Positions 54,178-64,000 of a stretch of 64,000 nucleotides of DNA are shown in pieces. A program made the position numbers and the translations under genes. Where the stretch lies: NCBI GenBank assembly GCA_030411725.1, contig MU839827.1:3727027-3791026 (forward strand), read 5' to 3'. Numbering within the stretch: the first letter of the stretch is position 1; each line of letters starts with the position of its first letter. Origin of the DNA: Echria macrotheca. Taxonomy: Eukaryota > Ascomycota > Sordariomycetes > Sordariales > Schizotheciaceae. The notes below the pieces were generated by a model, which was given only the letters and a program-made list of their open reading frames with translations, made no database searches and was not told the origin of the DNA.

Positions 54178-57100
54178 TTAAACCTCCCCCACCCCCATCT
54201 CCGCATCCAGCGCGGTCCCACCACCACCACCAACAACCCCAGAAGTAACCCGCCTCGCCTTGTCCAACTCAACATCAACATCCCAAGTCTCCAGAAACTC
54301 ATCCAGATTCTCCAGCACCGCTGTAACATCATCCACCCCTCCTCCTTGCGTCTCCCCCTCCTCCTCCTCCTCCTCCTCCTCCTCCTCATCCTCCTCATCG
54401 ACAGGACACGACTCCGCACAAGCAGCCTGCAACAACTCATCCGGATCCCCAGCCCCATCCACATCCCCATCTGCCTCGATAAACGCCCTCGCCATGGCAT
54501 CCGCCGGCGGACTGGGACAGACCTGTTGGGACTCACTCGGCAGGAGCTGTACCACCCTCTTCGTCATACGAGTGCTGTGGTGGGCTTCCGGCATCCCCCG
54601 GGCGCGCCGCCGCTGGCTCGCGGCCATGATGGCGAAGTGCTTCCCGAACTTTTCGGTCTCGGGCGGGAGGTCGGATGTATCGACTAGCCCCGGAGGAGGG
54701 GGCGACGAGGCGCTCCTTGACCTTCTCTGGGGGGGGTCGGTGAAGACGGCGACGGTGCCCGGTGAAGAGGAAGAAGAAGAGAAACTGAGGGTTGTGGAAT
54801 TCAGTGTGCCATCATCATCATCTGGTAAGGACCAGGAGACACGCTTGGCGACCTTTGGTTTCTTGCGGGACTTGGTTTGCGACAAACATGAGTCGAGACG
54901 GTGTCGTTTTGGTCTCCCCGACAGTCTCGTCCAGGGGTTGGATTGCGCGGCCTCGGCGAGGAGTTGGGTGCTCGGGAGCCGGCCGTTACTATCGGTTGGT
55001 CGGAGCGGGGGGCGTTTCGCTGGGGACGGGGTCATGAATTCGCGGAAGGACTTGACGGAGAGGGTAAAGTCTGGGGTGGGCAGGCTTGAGGTGTACCGAT
55101 CTGGGGTTGATGGGACGTTGTGGGTATTGTTTGTATCAGAATTAGGGTCAGTAGGTAGTTTCGGTGATGAGAAATATGCGGCTGGCGCTGTCGGTAGAGA
55201 TGGGCTGATGGCAGGAGATGATATGGGATTGAAGAGGCGTGGTTGGATCACTGCTGCAATCTGCGAATCGCCCCTGGCCCAGGGGCTCTGCTGGTTCTTA
55301 GTTTCGAGCATCAGACTTGCCACGACGTGCAATTGCGCTGGTTTTACCGTGGTTGTTGGCGTATCGGTGACTACCCTTGGGGCGGCAACCCCTGGCTCGG
55401 CATCCAGTGCCCATGGACTCTGTGGCCCAGGGCTCTCCGGCTGCTGGGCAGCCAGGTCTGCAACGACGCCGGGGTCTGCCTGCTCTGTTGGGTACTGTAC
55501 CTCTGCGACATTCGGTAACCACGGGCTCTGTGGCCCAGAAGAGCTATCTGTCTGCTCCGTTGCCTGGTCTGCAAAAACACCAGTATCGTTCTGGTCTGTC
55601 GGGTGCTGTACTTCTGCCACCTGTGGTAACCACGGGCTCTGGGCCTCAGGGGCATCTGGCACCGCTCCCTCGAAGACTTCCGGGGCAATGTCTTGCGCCG
55701 ATGGATGATGTTGAGGTGATGAAGGCTCCTGCTTCGCCTCTTTCCCGGCCCACGGGCTTTTCCCCCGCGACTCGGAAGAATCTGAGCTTGGATCTGTTGA
55801 GGTCTCCGAGCTGAGCTCCGTTTCATCCTGTCCAGAAGCAACGTCTATATCCATGATGGATGCGCTCGTCTCCCCAGTGACTTCGGTCGTGTCCATCGCG
55901 TCCTCATCTGGGCTTGAACCTCCCCTTAGATCACAGCCCGCCGGAGCCGTAGTATCTATTTCCATCGCATCTTCCTGCTGCTTCTGTCGAAAACTGTCCT
56001 CCCGGTCCTGGGCCGTGTCAGCCGGAGCAGACGGCGGAGCAACAACCACAGAGGCCGCTGCCGGGGTAGGCTCGCAGAACGGATCCGATGCAGAGTAATC
56101 ATTTTGTGTCTGAGTCCTGGGCCATAGCAGCTTCTTAGGCAACCTGTCCAGCTCAGCCAAGATTGATTGCTGTGAATGCTTCTCGAACGAAAACGCGCCC
56201 AAGCTGAGTTTGTCGGATGCTCTTGACGCTATAGAAGCCATTAGAGATGTGGCGGCAAGTCTTGGGGTCGTTCCAGCCTCGTCCTCTCCCACATCTTCAG
56301 TCGGTATAGATGATGCCGTGCTCGACCTGCTGGGAGCCCGGCTACTCGGCAACCGGGATGCTCTGTTACTCTCTCTACCTCGCCGTTCGGTACTGACGGG
56401 TGCCGACGGGTACCTGGCTATGGATCCAAAAGAGTGTAACACCATGGGCTGAGGTTCGATTTTGACTGTTGTGATTTGTTCACCAGACGACGCCTGCTCC
56501 AAAGGCGCCGGAATGAGACCACCATGGCCATTGTTGACCTCTGTGTCCTCTGCCCTGCCCAGTGTCCGATCATTCCTTGTTTTGCCCAGGCTCGATTTTG
56601 ATTTTGTCTTGTGCCGGATCTGGGGAGCTTTGCTTCGGAAACGGAAACTTTTGTCGGAACATGTTTGGAAACTAGTATCGCCGTTCTTTCTAGCGGATTT
56701 GATAGCTGAAACCATCTCGGCGAGCGGTACCGGGTGTGGCGTGGCATTGGGCGTCTCGGTGGGACTTCGAGTGCGGGACATGGTTTCGTAGAGCTTGACT
56801 GCAAGCGGACTCAGATCGCAGACTTCGAGAGCGGGCACAGATGTCAGGGACGGCCGGATACGCTCCCTCTGGCGCGGAGTGGCCTGCGACGTTCTCGAAG
56901 AATGTCGGTCGTGAGCATTGGTATCGGATGGCAGGGAGGCCGCAGGTTTCTGGGTGTGAGGGCCAACGACAAGGTTGGAAACATCGATAGAAGAGCTTGA
57001 TTCTTCTGATTCGGCGCTTGCGGAGGCATTCGGCGCGGAGTGGTCTGAGGGTCGCCCCTTGCGAGGCAGTACTTTTTGCGTCGCATCTTCAGCAGGATTG

Positions 57101-57663
57101 CGCAGGCTTAGCCCGTCAAAAGAATCTTCGATAACATGAGACGTAGAGGGTATCGCGCTGGCCCATTCCCGTACGCGGAGTACCGATTCATAGCCGAGAT
57201 ACTCGTGGTCGGGGATGGCGCTTTGCGGGCTAGGAAGCTGGCAGCTGTTGGAAGCGGTAACAGAAACTGGTTTTGGTTGTTTTCCCGGAATGACAGCTCG
57301 AGGCTTCTTTTGCGCATTGGTTTCATCGTCGCATCTCTTTCGCTTCGGCAATCTAGCGTTGGTCGCAGTTGTGGTTCTGCTGGACCGCCACGGGTTCACC
57401 CAGCCGGACTCCTTAGCAAACGGACCGCGCAGCGTGGCCGAGAGTAAGTTCATGGGCTTCCCCTCGATAAAGCGGCGCGCTTGTGTTTCATAGGCTTGGC
57501 GACGGTGCGAAGGGCTCTCGTATCGGTCGTCGTCGGATCCGGCGCAGTAGATGTCGTCGTCATTGTCGACGGTGGCTTCGCAGTAGACTGGTTCGTTTGC
57601 GAACCGCTGGCGCCGCAGCCAGCTCTTAGCGGCGGAACCGCCGTTGTACCTGCCGGGAATCAT
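54178..57663 (-). CDS. large disordered protein with repeated [NS]PW motifs, function unknown
   Basis: Single exon of 1161 residues; I do not recognise the family. The N-terminal 95 residues look ordered and basic (SWLRRQRFANEPVYCEATVD, RRFIEGKPMNLLSATLRGPF) and end in GWVNPWRSS. The remainder is low-complexity, rich in Ser, Pro, Glu and Asp. It contains KSPW, then QSPW four times, then SNPW. Two of the QSPW copies head a 36-37 residue tandem repeat (QSPWLPxVAEVQxPTxQ; DNA about 55490-55655). A glutamate run (DNA about 54357-54390) lies near the C-terminus, after a basic patch with KRPPLRP and GRPKRHRL. Basic clusters such as PKRKR suggest a nuclear protein. The start ATG is the first of the frame and lies 664 bases from the diverging neighbour. 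Confidence 0.82.
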   Translation of the reverse strand: MIPGRYNGGSAAKSWLRRQRFANEPVYCEATVDNDDDIYCAGSDDDRYESPSHRRQAYETQARRFIEGKPMNLLSATLRGPFAKESGWVNPWRSSRTTTATNARLPKRKRCDDETNAQKKPRAVIPGKQPKPVSVTASNSCQLPSPQSAIPDHEYLGYESVLRVREWASAIPSTSHVIEDSFDGLSLRNPAEDATQKVLPRKGRPSDHSAPNASASAESEESSSSIDVSNLVVGPHTQKPAASLPSDTNAHDRHSSRTSQATPRQRERIRPSLTSVPALEVCDLSPLAVKLYETMSRTRSPTETPNATPHPVPLAEMVSAIKSARKNGDTSFQTCSDKSFRFRSKAPQIRHKTKSKSSLGKTRNDRTLGRAEDTEVNNGHGGLIPAPLEQASSGEQITTVKIEPQPMVLHSFGSIARYPSAPVSTERRGRESNRASRLPSSRAPSRSSTASSIPTEDVGEDEAGTTPRLAATSLMASIASRASDKLSLGAFSFEKHSQQSILAELDRLPKKLLWPRTQTQNDYSASDPFCEPTPAAASVVVAPPSAPADTAQDREDSFRQKQQEDAMEIDTTAPAGCDLRGGSSPDEDAMDTTEVTGETSASIMDIDVASGQDETELSSETSTDPSSDSSESRGKSPWAGKEAKQEPSSPQHHPSAQDIAPEVFEGAVPDAPEAQSPWLPQVAEVQHPTDQNDTGVFADQATEQTDSSSGPQSPWLPNVAEVQYPTEQADPGVVADLAAQQPESPGPQSPWALDAEPGVAAPRVVTDTPTTTVKPAQLHVVASLMLETKNQQSPWARGDSQIAAVIQPRLFNPISSPAISPSLPTAPAAYFSSPKLPTDPNSDTNNTHNVPSTPDRYTSSLPTPDFTLSVKSFREFMTPSPAKRPPLRPTDSNGRLPSTQLLAEAAQSNPWTRLSGRPKRHRLDSCLSQTKSRKKPKVAKRVSWSLPDDDDGTLNSTTLSFSSSSSSPGTVAVFTDPPQRRSRSASSPPPPGLVDTSDLPPETEKFGKHFAIMAASQRRRARGMPEAHHSTRMTKRVVQLLPSESQQVCPSPPADAMARAFIEADGDVDGAGDPDELLQAACAESCPVDEEDEEEEEEEEEEGETQGGGVDDVTAVLENLDEFLETWDVDVELDKARRVTSGVVGGGGGTALDAEMGVGEV

Positions 57664-58327
57664 GGTGGCGACCGCAAATGCGAAGATTCCGGCTGCATTG
57701 GCGGCGTCGGTCGTGGGTTGACGTTGTTGCGGGGAATTGAAGCCGGAGTCGGGTGGTCGATGCGTGGCCGGGATCCTCCCCCTTCGCGTTCACTAACTAA
57801 CTACCAGGCGCGACGGGGCGCGACACAGACGCGTAAAAAGCCATTAAAGCGGGAACGCGGGGTCACCTGAGTGCGCCCTGCAAGCTCTTCAGCTGCCAGG
57901 GACCCACATCGCAGACAGCTGACGGCAGGGGTCTGGTCGCTGCAGCAACGGGCGACCATCCAATTCCGAAAACCAATCAGAGGGCCTGCCACTGTTTATG
58001 GAAAACGCGAGGAATTGCACCTTCCGCGAGCTTTGGTTCTGGTGTTTGACTTTGATCAATTGACGACATGAACCGGCGCGACAAAACTTCGACTTTTTGG
58101 TAGTTCCTTGAGCTTCCCATCGCGGATCCACCACCAACATAGCTACTACACCGGCAGCCGCCATATCCCCACGACAGCTCTGAACCGCTCCGAACAGCAA
58201 TACCCCGCCAACTTGCAGCGCCCGGCCTGCATACGAGCACCTCACCTTCGCCAGAACTACTTCGCTTCATGGCCGCAAGGTAGAATATTCAGACCTCCGT
58301 GGCACGCGACGCACATCGACCGCCACC
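57664..58327. other. bidirectional promoter between the [NS]PW protein gene and the cdc11-like gene
   Basis: 664 bases between diverging starts, without repeats or coding signal. An ATTGG (minus-strand CCAAT) lies at 57958-57964. Confidence 0.4.
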
Positions 58328-61300
58328 ATGGGCCACGCCTGGCTGGACTCGCTCTCGGAGGACTGGGTCTCTCAGCCGGGATCCGACGCCCCGATCGCTC
58401 CCCTGAACGACGCGACAAACACCAAACCGACACAGAACTCGCCTACTCCCAGTCGCATTCCCCGACTGAACAAGACCCCCAAGAAATCACATACAGCCAA
58501 CAACGAAAACAGCAGTGGCATCCTCAGCGAACGAAGTGTCAATGAGATCTTCGGTTCGGCCGCCCGTCGCTCTCCCCCGAAGAGCCCTTCCAAACTCTCG
58601 CAGGAAATCAAAGCCCCCGAACGAGGACGCTTGGTCAGCCGGTCCTTCTCGGAATCCACAGCGGGCTCGGTGGTCCATAACACGGTCCAGCAGAAGTCCT
58701 TGAGCGCTTCACCCGCCAAACGAAGAGGCGAAACACCCGAATGGAAGCGGCGCTTGGTCTATGGCGACTTGTCATACGGGGAGCAGCCAGACCTGTTTAC
58801 CTCGGCCGCGACAGGATTGGAAAACATGTTTAAACCGCCTCCGCCAGCGCCCGAGCCGCCAAGGCGTGAACACTACGAGGACGACAGACACGCCCAACAC
58901 GAAATAACACTCCCCTCGAGCCCACCGGTCTACGGTAGAGACCCATCGACGGTAGATATACACGTGGATGAGTCTGTGCAGGAACTCCCCGAACCCCCAA
59001 GGCAGAGAGCTCCTACCTCGATGCAGTACAGGCGGACGGACGAGTCTTTTGATCCAAGTGTCGACTCGGAGCCGAGCATCGCGCCGGACAGCTCCCAGGC
59101 CGTCTCTAATACAGATGAGACTGCCTTCTCGCCCCAGCAGTCAGATCGGATGACATCGGAGTCCAGAAAGACTAGTGGTCGTAGCGACGTCCGCAACGAG
59201 GACTTCAGTCCGATCCTCATCGAGCGGCGCCAGGCTAGCGACGGGAAGGAGACATTTGGTCCTGCCGATCTCCCTCCGGATGAGCTGCGAAAGCGCCTGG
59301 AGAAGCTTCGCCGGAACCAGATGCTCATCGGAGGCGAGTACGAACCATCCGACAACCAGGGGAACATGGAGACGGAGGATTATGAGCGCCTTGGAGGGTT
59401 TGTAAACTTCCGCCGTGGTGGACGCTCAGCCGATGGGTCCTTCCGCAACCATGGACTCAGCGCTACCATGAACGATACCTCGGAGCTCTGCCCAGAGGAG
59501 TCTCTCCAAGCTAGCACACCGAAGCAATTCCCAACATTCCGGATGGAAACGTGGGAGGAGGCCAACCCCTTCGCGATGCAGAGCCCCAATGTACCACGAC
59601 CTCCGAATCCTAGTCCGCAGAAACGGGCTGCTCAAGCTCAAGAGAGCTCAGCGAGCCCGCTAAAGCTGTTTCAGTCATATGACACATTTACGAGCCAGAC
59701 CCTGCTACGGCGGCTCAGCCAGTTTCAAAGCGCACCTGCAGAGAATGAATCGGGGGAGCAAAGGGACTACGCGCACGACGAGTCCGAAGCTTCTGTTTGG
59801 CGCCCAGCGAACCAGGACTGGGAGAGGAGTATTGACGCGGATCAGTCATGTGCATCCGTCAACCAGTTTGGTACGGGACACTTCGATGGCTACGTGTTCA
59901 ACGAGGAGTTTTCGTACCAATCCAATGATGTGTCGGGTTTCGACACCGAAAGGGAGAACCATTACCCGGAAGGGCAGCCCCAAGCCCCTATTTTTGATCT
60001 AAGCCATGATTCTTCGCCGGCCGAAGACGAGCAGGTATTACAAGTGCAAAGGAAACGACAGAAATCCAACGCCTCCGGTTCATCTCGGCGCTCTAGTGGA
60101 GCGGAACCGGCCGACAAGCGGAGAGAGCTGCAGGCGCCGTTCCCGAACCTTGAGAACGTCACTTCCACCCCGAAGCGCAAAGACCGGGCGTCCGAGATCA
60201 AGCGCCCGCGTACCTCGCCCTCGAAGGATCCAACTCCGAAGCGACGACGGACACTCCACAAATCCGACGTAGCCTATGGGACCGAAGACCACGGTGGTCA
60301 AGCGCTCGGTCCCGTCCAGCTGTCGCATCGGCAGATGCAGTCAATCATGACTAGGAAGCGAAAAGACGCACGTCAGGGTGATCACACTGAGCAGGCCAAG
60401 GCCGACGTGCTCGCTGACCGTCAAATGCTGCGCCCTCGGACCCCTACGCCGACTCAGAGATCTTCTCTTCAACGGGATCACGCGCCGCTTCCGGAAGCTG
60501 AGAGATCACCGGCTCGGTCAGCGAGAAGGCCGCTGCCCCCTACGCCCGGGCAATATGGGACGTCGCTCGATACGGACCGCAAACCGTCAATCAACACAGA
60601 AGACTTTCTCAGCGAAGCCAATAAGATCATGGCCATAATTCGGAACAAGGCCGGACTCGCCAGTGGACTTGCGAGCCTGGAGGAATCGGATACTGAGAAC
60701 CTGCAAAACCAAACCGAAGGGGCAGATACCTCTTACGAATCTACGCAAGAGCCCTTCGACCGTCCCCCTAGCCGTGAAGGGCGACGGCCGATCACCAGGA
60801 TATCAAACAGGCAGGAGGATCCCGAGGTTGTAGAACGGTTGAAGAAGTACGAGGAGCCTAGCGAGCTGGGAGATATCATTGGTTCGTCGGTCCGTTCCAT
60901 GCCGATGGCTCAGGAGGCCATTCGCGCGGCAAAGGGTGAAAGCCAGGGCACAGTAGGCACGACCAGCAGCCGTGGCAGTCGTCCGTCCATCCTCGATGCC
61001 GAGGAAGTTTGCGATCCTCCCAATATTCGCATATCTCACAGCCCTGACTGGCAACCTACCGAGACGTTGACTTCGGGGGTTCGGTCGCAGGCTTCAAGCG
61101 GCTCTCACTCGACCACCAGGTCGATTCCGACGGGCTCGTCCAGGGGCTCGGAAACCAAAAAGGTGATTGCGCCCGAGAGCGTGTCGCATCTGATCCCGGA
61201 GCAAGTCGGGAACATGGTGCTGGACAAGCAGCGAAATATCTGGATTAAGCGGAAGGCGGACCCGGCGCGGAGGAAGCCCAGGAGCAACTATCTTTCGTCG

Positions 61301-63736
61301 GAAGCAAGCGAGGATGATCCGTTTGCGGATATTCCCGATCTCACGGTGGATATGACGCTGGAGATGCAGAATCTCCGCCTCACGAGCCCGCAGAAGCCCC
61401 GGGTTACCCCTGACGGCCAGATGAACGGTTCCACCGCCAACAGCCCCACCAAGCCGTCCAACACAGGCTCGCTGCAGCCGAAATGCAGCGATGTGCCAAG
61501 CAGCCTTTCGACTGGCCAGGACACCCGGGCTGTTGGCCGAGCAGGAACCGAATCTGCTGCGACTATGACCGATGGCAACGAACAAGTCGAGCATGAAATA
61601 AGCATCAACGAGGACAGAATCGATACGCGCAAGCGGCGGAACCTGACGATAAGTTTTTCTTCGCCCATTGCCTCCATCATTCAGGACAGATCTGAAGGCC
61701 CGGCCTCGCCCACCGCGGAAAATGAGGCCTGGGGACACCCCCCCGAAGACGCGGCCCAAGACTCGATGAGGCGTGGCCGCGACCCGTCTCTGCTGCCATC
61801 CAGAAACCAGAATAGCACCTCGCGATCACGAAGCAGATCACAAGGCCCGGCTCGTCATCTGTCCGTGCGTGGTCAAACTTTTTACGCGCGTCCCGTCTCC
61901 AGGATCGATGAAGGTGAGGAGGAGTCGGTCTTTGATAGGTTCAAGAACCGCCAGCATGTCACGAGCATGGAACTTAGCATCCTGCCCGAGAACAGCATCG
62001 TGGCCCACGATGGCGATGAGGGCCATGAGACAAGTATGAGCGTTGTCGTCGCCACGCCAGCTCGTCCTCAGGACTGCCCGGCAGCCGGAGCCGACGCCGC
62101 CCCGGTCATAAGCCAATACGTGGGCACGCTGTCGCTGAGTCCGCTGTCGGAGTTTACGATACACCACAGCAGCGACGAGTCGTCGTTGCCATTGGAGGCC
62201 AGTTACGTGGTGGGTGACCACCATCTGGTCACTGGCAAGCGCTCGAAGCGTGTGTTATCCATGAACACCCGAGCTCTCGTCGCCAAGATTGCCGAGGTCG
62301 AGCCTTTTGAGCCCTACTGGGAGCACATGAAGGAGCTTGAACTTCGCAACAAACGTCTAGAAAGCATCCACGCGCTAGGCGAGTTCTGCACGGGTCTCGA
62401 GAAGCTCGACATCTCCGACAACGAGATTAGGAATCTCAACGGTATTCCCGTCTCGGTCCGACAGCTCAAGATCACCAACAACCAGCTTTCGAGCTTGACG
62501 GCGTGGGGTCATCTGATGAACCTACAATATGTCGATGTGTCCAACAACGGGATCACTAGTCTGGCCGGGTTTAAGAATCTTGTCCACCTGCGCACTCTCC
62601 GAGCGGATAACAATGAGCTCACCAGCTTGGATGGCATCAAGTTCCACGACGGGCTGCAGGTTCTCCGGGCTAGGGGGAATCCCATTGAAGAGCTCGACTT
62701 TGACGGCAACCAGCTAGAAAGCCTTACGGACCTCGATCTTAGGGACAACCAGATTCGTCACGTCGCCAATCTCGAGCAGCTGCCTGTGTTGGAGTCGATT
62801 AATCTCGAAGGCAACCAACTGGAGAGCTTTTCGGTCAGCTCCGAGAAGCCTCTCTTGTCGCTGCGCCATCTTCGTCTCGACAACAACAAGCTGAAGACGC
62901 TGGATCTTCACTACATGCCTCACCTGCGTCTTTTGAATGCCGACCGGAATCAGCTTGTTCAGATCAAGGGCTTCTCCCGGGCGCGACGGATCGATTCGCT
63001 ATCACTGCGCGAGCAGCGGGGCGAGACACCACTTGATGTTCCCAACCTTCTCTCAAGAGCTTACGAGGTGCGCAAGCTGTTTCTGTCCGGGAACTTCATC
63101 GGCGAATTCAAGCCCACCGTGGATCTCCTGAATCTCCAGCTGCTCGAGCTGGCCAACTGCGGCCTGCAGTCGCTCCCAGAAAACCTAGGCTTCATGCTTC
63201 CGAATCTCCGGGCTATCAACCTCAACATGAACGCGCTTTCGGATTTGTCGAGTCTGCGCTGTATCCCGCGGCTGAAGCGGATTTTGGTGTCGGGCAATCG
63301 CATCGCCGACTCGGCGGCCCTCGTCAAGGCGCTGAGCGAGTTTGAGCATCTGCGGGAGGTCGACGTCCGAGATAACCCGATTACCCAGGGATTCTATGCA
63401 CCAGTGCAGGTCATGGTGCGCAGCGCCGCGACCGATGGCGAGGAGTCTAAAGGCCCCGATCCGTTTGTGCTGCCCGACCAGGATAAGGACAGAGACGTGG
63501 CGTATTGTAGCCGGCTGGATATGGAGACGAGACTCCGCAGACGGCTGTATGAGCAGATGATTGCGCGGGCGTGCAAGCGCGTCCGGAAACTCGACGGTCT
63601 TGATCTCGTCCTCGGGAGGGAAGGCGTGGATAGGCGCGATGTCGTGTGGAGGATATTGAAGGAGCGAGGCTTTGTCAGCGGTGAGGACGACGAGATGGAT
63701 AAGAGCCGTTGGCCTGCCGAGGACAGCTTTGCTTGA
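58328..63736 (+). CDS. cdc11: septation initiation network scaffold, Cdc11/Nud1-like, leucine-rich repeats
   Basis: Single exon, 1802 residues, with an ideal start context (CGCCACCATGG). The protein opens MGHAWLDSLSEDWV. A conserved short block near residues 135-160 (ETPEWKRRLVYGDLSYGEQP) is typical of Cdc11/SnaD N-terminal regions. A long disordered Ser/Pro/Arg region follows. Leucine-rich repeats run from about residue 1330 to 1700 (LEKLDISDNEIRNLNG, LQYVDVSNNGITSLAG, SLTDLDLRDNQIRHVANL), closed by a capping segment with RKLDGLDLV. Cdc11 (yeast Nud1, Aspergillus SnaD) sits at the spindle pole body and recruits the SIN kinases that trigger septum formation. The absence of introns over 5.4 kb is notable but matches spt20 nearby. 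Confidence 0.92.
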   Translation: MGHAWLDSLSEDWVSQPGSDAPIAPLNDATNTKPTQNSPTPSRIPRLNKTPKKSHTANNENSSGILSERSVNEIFGSAARRSPPKSPSKLSQEIKAPERGRLVSRSFSESTAGSVVHNTVQQKSLSASPAKRRGETPEWKRRLVYGDLSYGEQPDLFTSAATGLENMFKPPPPAPEPPRREHYEDDRHAQHEITLPSSPPVYGRDPSTVDIHVDESVQELPEPPRQRAPTSMQYRRTDESFDPSVDSEPSIAPDSSQAVSNTDETAFSPQQSDRMTSESRKTSGRSDVRNEDFSPILIERRQASDGKETFGPADLPPDELRKRLEKLRRNQMLIGGEYEPSDNQGNMETEDYERLGGFVNFRRGGRSADGSFRNHGLSATMNDTSELCPEESLQASTPKQFPTFRMETWEEANPFAMQSPNVPRPPNPSPQKRAAQAQESSASPLKLFQSYDTFTSQTLLRRLSQFQSAPAENESGEQRDYAHDESEASVWRPANQDWERSIDADQSCASVNQFGTGHFDGYVFNEEFSYQSNDVSGFDTERENHYPEGQPQAPIFDLSHDSSPAEDEQVLQVQRKRQKSNASGSSRRSSGAEPADKRRELQAPFPNLENVTSTPKRKDRASEIKRPRTSPSKDPTPKRRRTLHKSDVAYGTEDHGGQALGPVQLSHRQMQSIMTRKRKDARQGDHTEQAKADVLADRQMLRPRTPTPTQRSSLQRDHAPLPEAERSPARSARRPLPPTPGQYGTSLDTDRKPSINTEDFLSEANKIMAIIRNKAGLASGLASLEESDTENLQNQTEGADTSYESTQEPFDRPPSREGRRPITRISNRQEDPEVVERLKKYEEPSELGDIIGSSVRSMPMAQEAIRAAKGESQGTVGTTSSRGSRPSILDAEEVCDPPNIRISHSPDWQPTETLTSGVRSQASSGSHSTTRSIPTGSSRGSETKKVIAPESVSHLIPEQVGNMVLDKQRNIWIKRKADPARRKPRSNYLSSEASEDDPFADIPDLTVDMTLEMQNLRLTSPQKPRVTPDGQMNGSTANSPTKPSNTGSLQPKCSDVPSSLSTGQDTRAVGRAGTESAATMTDGNEQVEHEISINEDRIDTRKRRNLTISFSSPIASIIQDRSEGPASPTAENEAWGHPPEDAAQDSMRRGRDPSLLPSRNQNSTSRSRSRSQGPARHLSVRGQTFYARPVSRIDEGEEESVFDRFKNRQHVTSMELSILPENSIVAHDGDEGHETSMSVVVATPARPQDCPAAGADAAPVISQYVGTLSLSPLSEFTIHHSSDESSLPLEASYVVGDHHLVTGKRSKRVLSMNTRALVAKIAEVEPFEPYWEHMKELELRNKRLESIHALGEFCTGLEKLDISDNEIRNLNGIPVSVRQLKITNNQLSSLTAWGHLMNLQYVDVSNNGITSLAGFKNLVHLRTLRADNNELTSLDGIKFHDGLQVLRARGNPIEELDFDGNQLESLTDLDLRDNQIRHVANLEQLPVLESINLEGNQLESFSVSSEKPLLSLRHLRLDNNKLKTLDLHYMPHLRLLNADRNQLVQIKGFSRARRIDSLSLREQRGETPLDVPNLLSRAYEVRKLFLSGNFIGEFKPTVDLLNLQLLELANCGLQSLPENLGFMLPNLRAINLNMNALSDLSSLRCIPRLKRILVSGNRIADSAALVKALSEFEHLREVDVRDNPITQGFYAPVQVMVRSAATDGEESKGPDPFVLPDQDKDRDVAYCSRLDMETRLRRRLYEQMIARACKRVRKLDGLDLVLGREGVDRRDVVWRILKERGFVSGEDDEMDKSRWPAEDSFA

Positions 63737-64000
63737 GCGGGGTGGGGATAATGTTAGAGTTTGTGCATGTTTGGGAATTAGTTTCTTGTAAAGAAGATTT
63801 TGGTCCGGGGGTGGGGGGATGGACGTGAAAGGAGAGGACGTGAAAGGAGAGAGCGGGTGTTTTTGGCGTTTTGTGTGGGAAAATGGGGTGACTCGCAGAT
63901 GGGTTGGTGTGGGTATAGCTTTTGCAGCACTTGTTTTGGTGGGATGTATGACTAGAGCATTGAGCATTCATGGTTCATGGTAATGGGTGTGTTGGATTAG
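63737..64000. other. 3' flank of the cdc11-like gene, window end
   Basis: Non-coding. A near-duplicate of ten bases (GGACGTGAAAGGAGAG twice) lies at 63821-63851. Confidence 0.45.

Noticed and set aside
54260..55708. 482-codon open frame on the plus strand
   Set aside because: It is antisense to the 1161-residue [NS]PW protein and reads as its low-complexity shadow.
1..64000. Transposons, RIP-mutated repeats, CRISPR arrays, viral genes, biosynthetic clusters
   Set aside because: No terminal repeats, transposase or polymerase domains, AT-rich decayed blocks, spacer arrays or synthase genes were seen on either strand.

Overview
The window is nuclear DNA of a filamentous ascomycete, most likely a Sordariomycete. 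Coding regions are GC-rich. They are interrupted by 47-80 base introns with GT...AG borders and CTGAC/CTAAC branch sites. The gene set (atg27, spt20, kcs1, a cdc11/SIN scaffold, NatC Mak10, abp2) is typical of moulds. No bacterial operon, CRISPR array, virus, transposon, RIP-degraded block or secondary-metabolite cluster was seen. Exon borders were worked out by hand from splice signals and protein continuity.

Layout. 1-2152 (+): 5'-incomplete gene of unknown function whose frame carries a single internal TAG. 4000-5955 (-): glycosyltransferase-like type II membrane protein. 6690-8864 (-): ARS-binding protein 2. 10206-11238 (+): peroxisomal carrier of the PMP47 type. 11883-14524 (-): NatC subunit Mak10. 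15107-15497 and 15914-17459 (-): ATP synthase epsilon and complex III core 2. 17948-20093 (+): RNA polymerase III subunit RPC82. 20873-22383 (+): mitochondrial GTP/GDP carrier. 22782-25329 (-): F-box/leucine-rich protein. 27198-28472 (-): C2H2 regulator with BrlA-like fingers and about 4 kb of gene-free upstream DNA. 32559-34480 (-): eIF2B gamma. 35258-36609 (+): Pex22-like. 37356-40421 (+): SAGA subunit Spt20. 41315-42590 (+): Atg27. 43238-44399 (+): peroxisomal crotonase ending AKL. 45170-49161 (-): inositol hexakisphosphate kinase. 52703-53142 (-): three tandem tRNA-like units. 53428-53567 (+): tRNA-Leu(CAA) with a structured intron. 54178-57663 (-): large disordered protein with repeated [NS]PW motifs. 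58328-63736 (+): Cdc11/Nud1-like septation scaffold.

The genes are unrelated housekeeping and regulatory functions. Mitochondrial (ATP15, QCR2, GGC1) and peroxisomal (PMP47, Pex22-like, AKL crotonase) genes recur but do not form a functional cluster.

The most striking signal is the in-frame TAG at 1099-1101. It lies in the five-base loop of a nearly perfect hairpin, with an uninterrupted frame of more than 220 codons on its far side. This is the configuration expected of a stop-loss A-to-I mRNA editing site (UAG to UGG), known from Sordariomycete sexual development. The second is the tandem tRNA-like array: intact Pol III boxes and T-run terminators, a shared G3:U70 acceptor pair, and an unconventional extended anticodon region.
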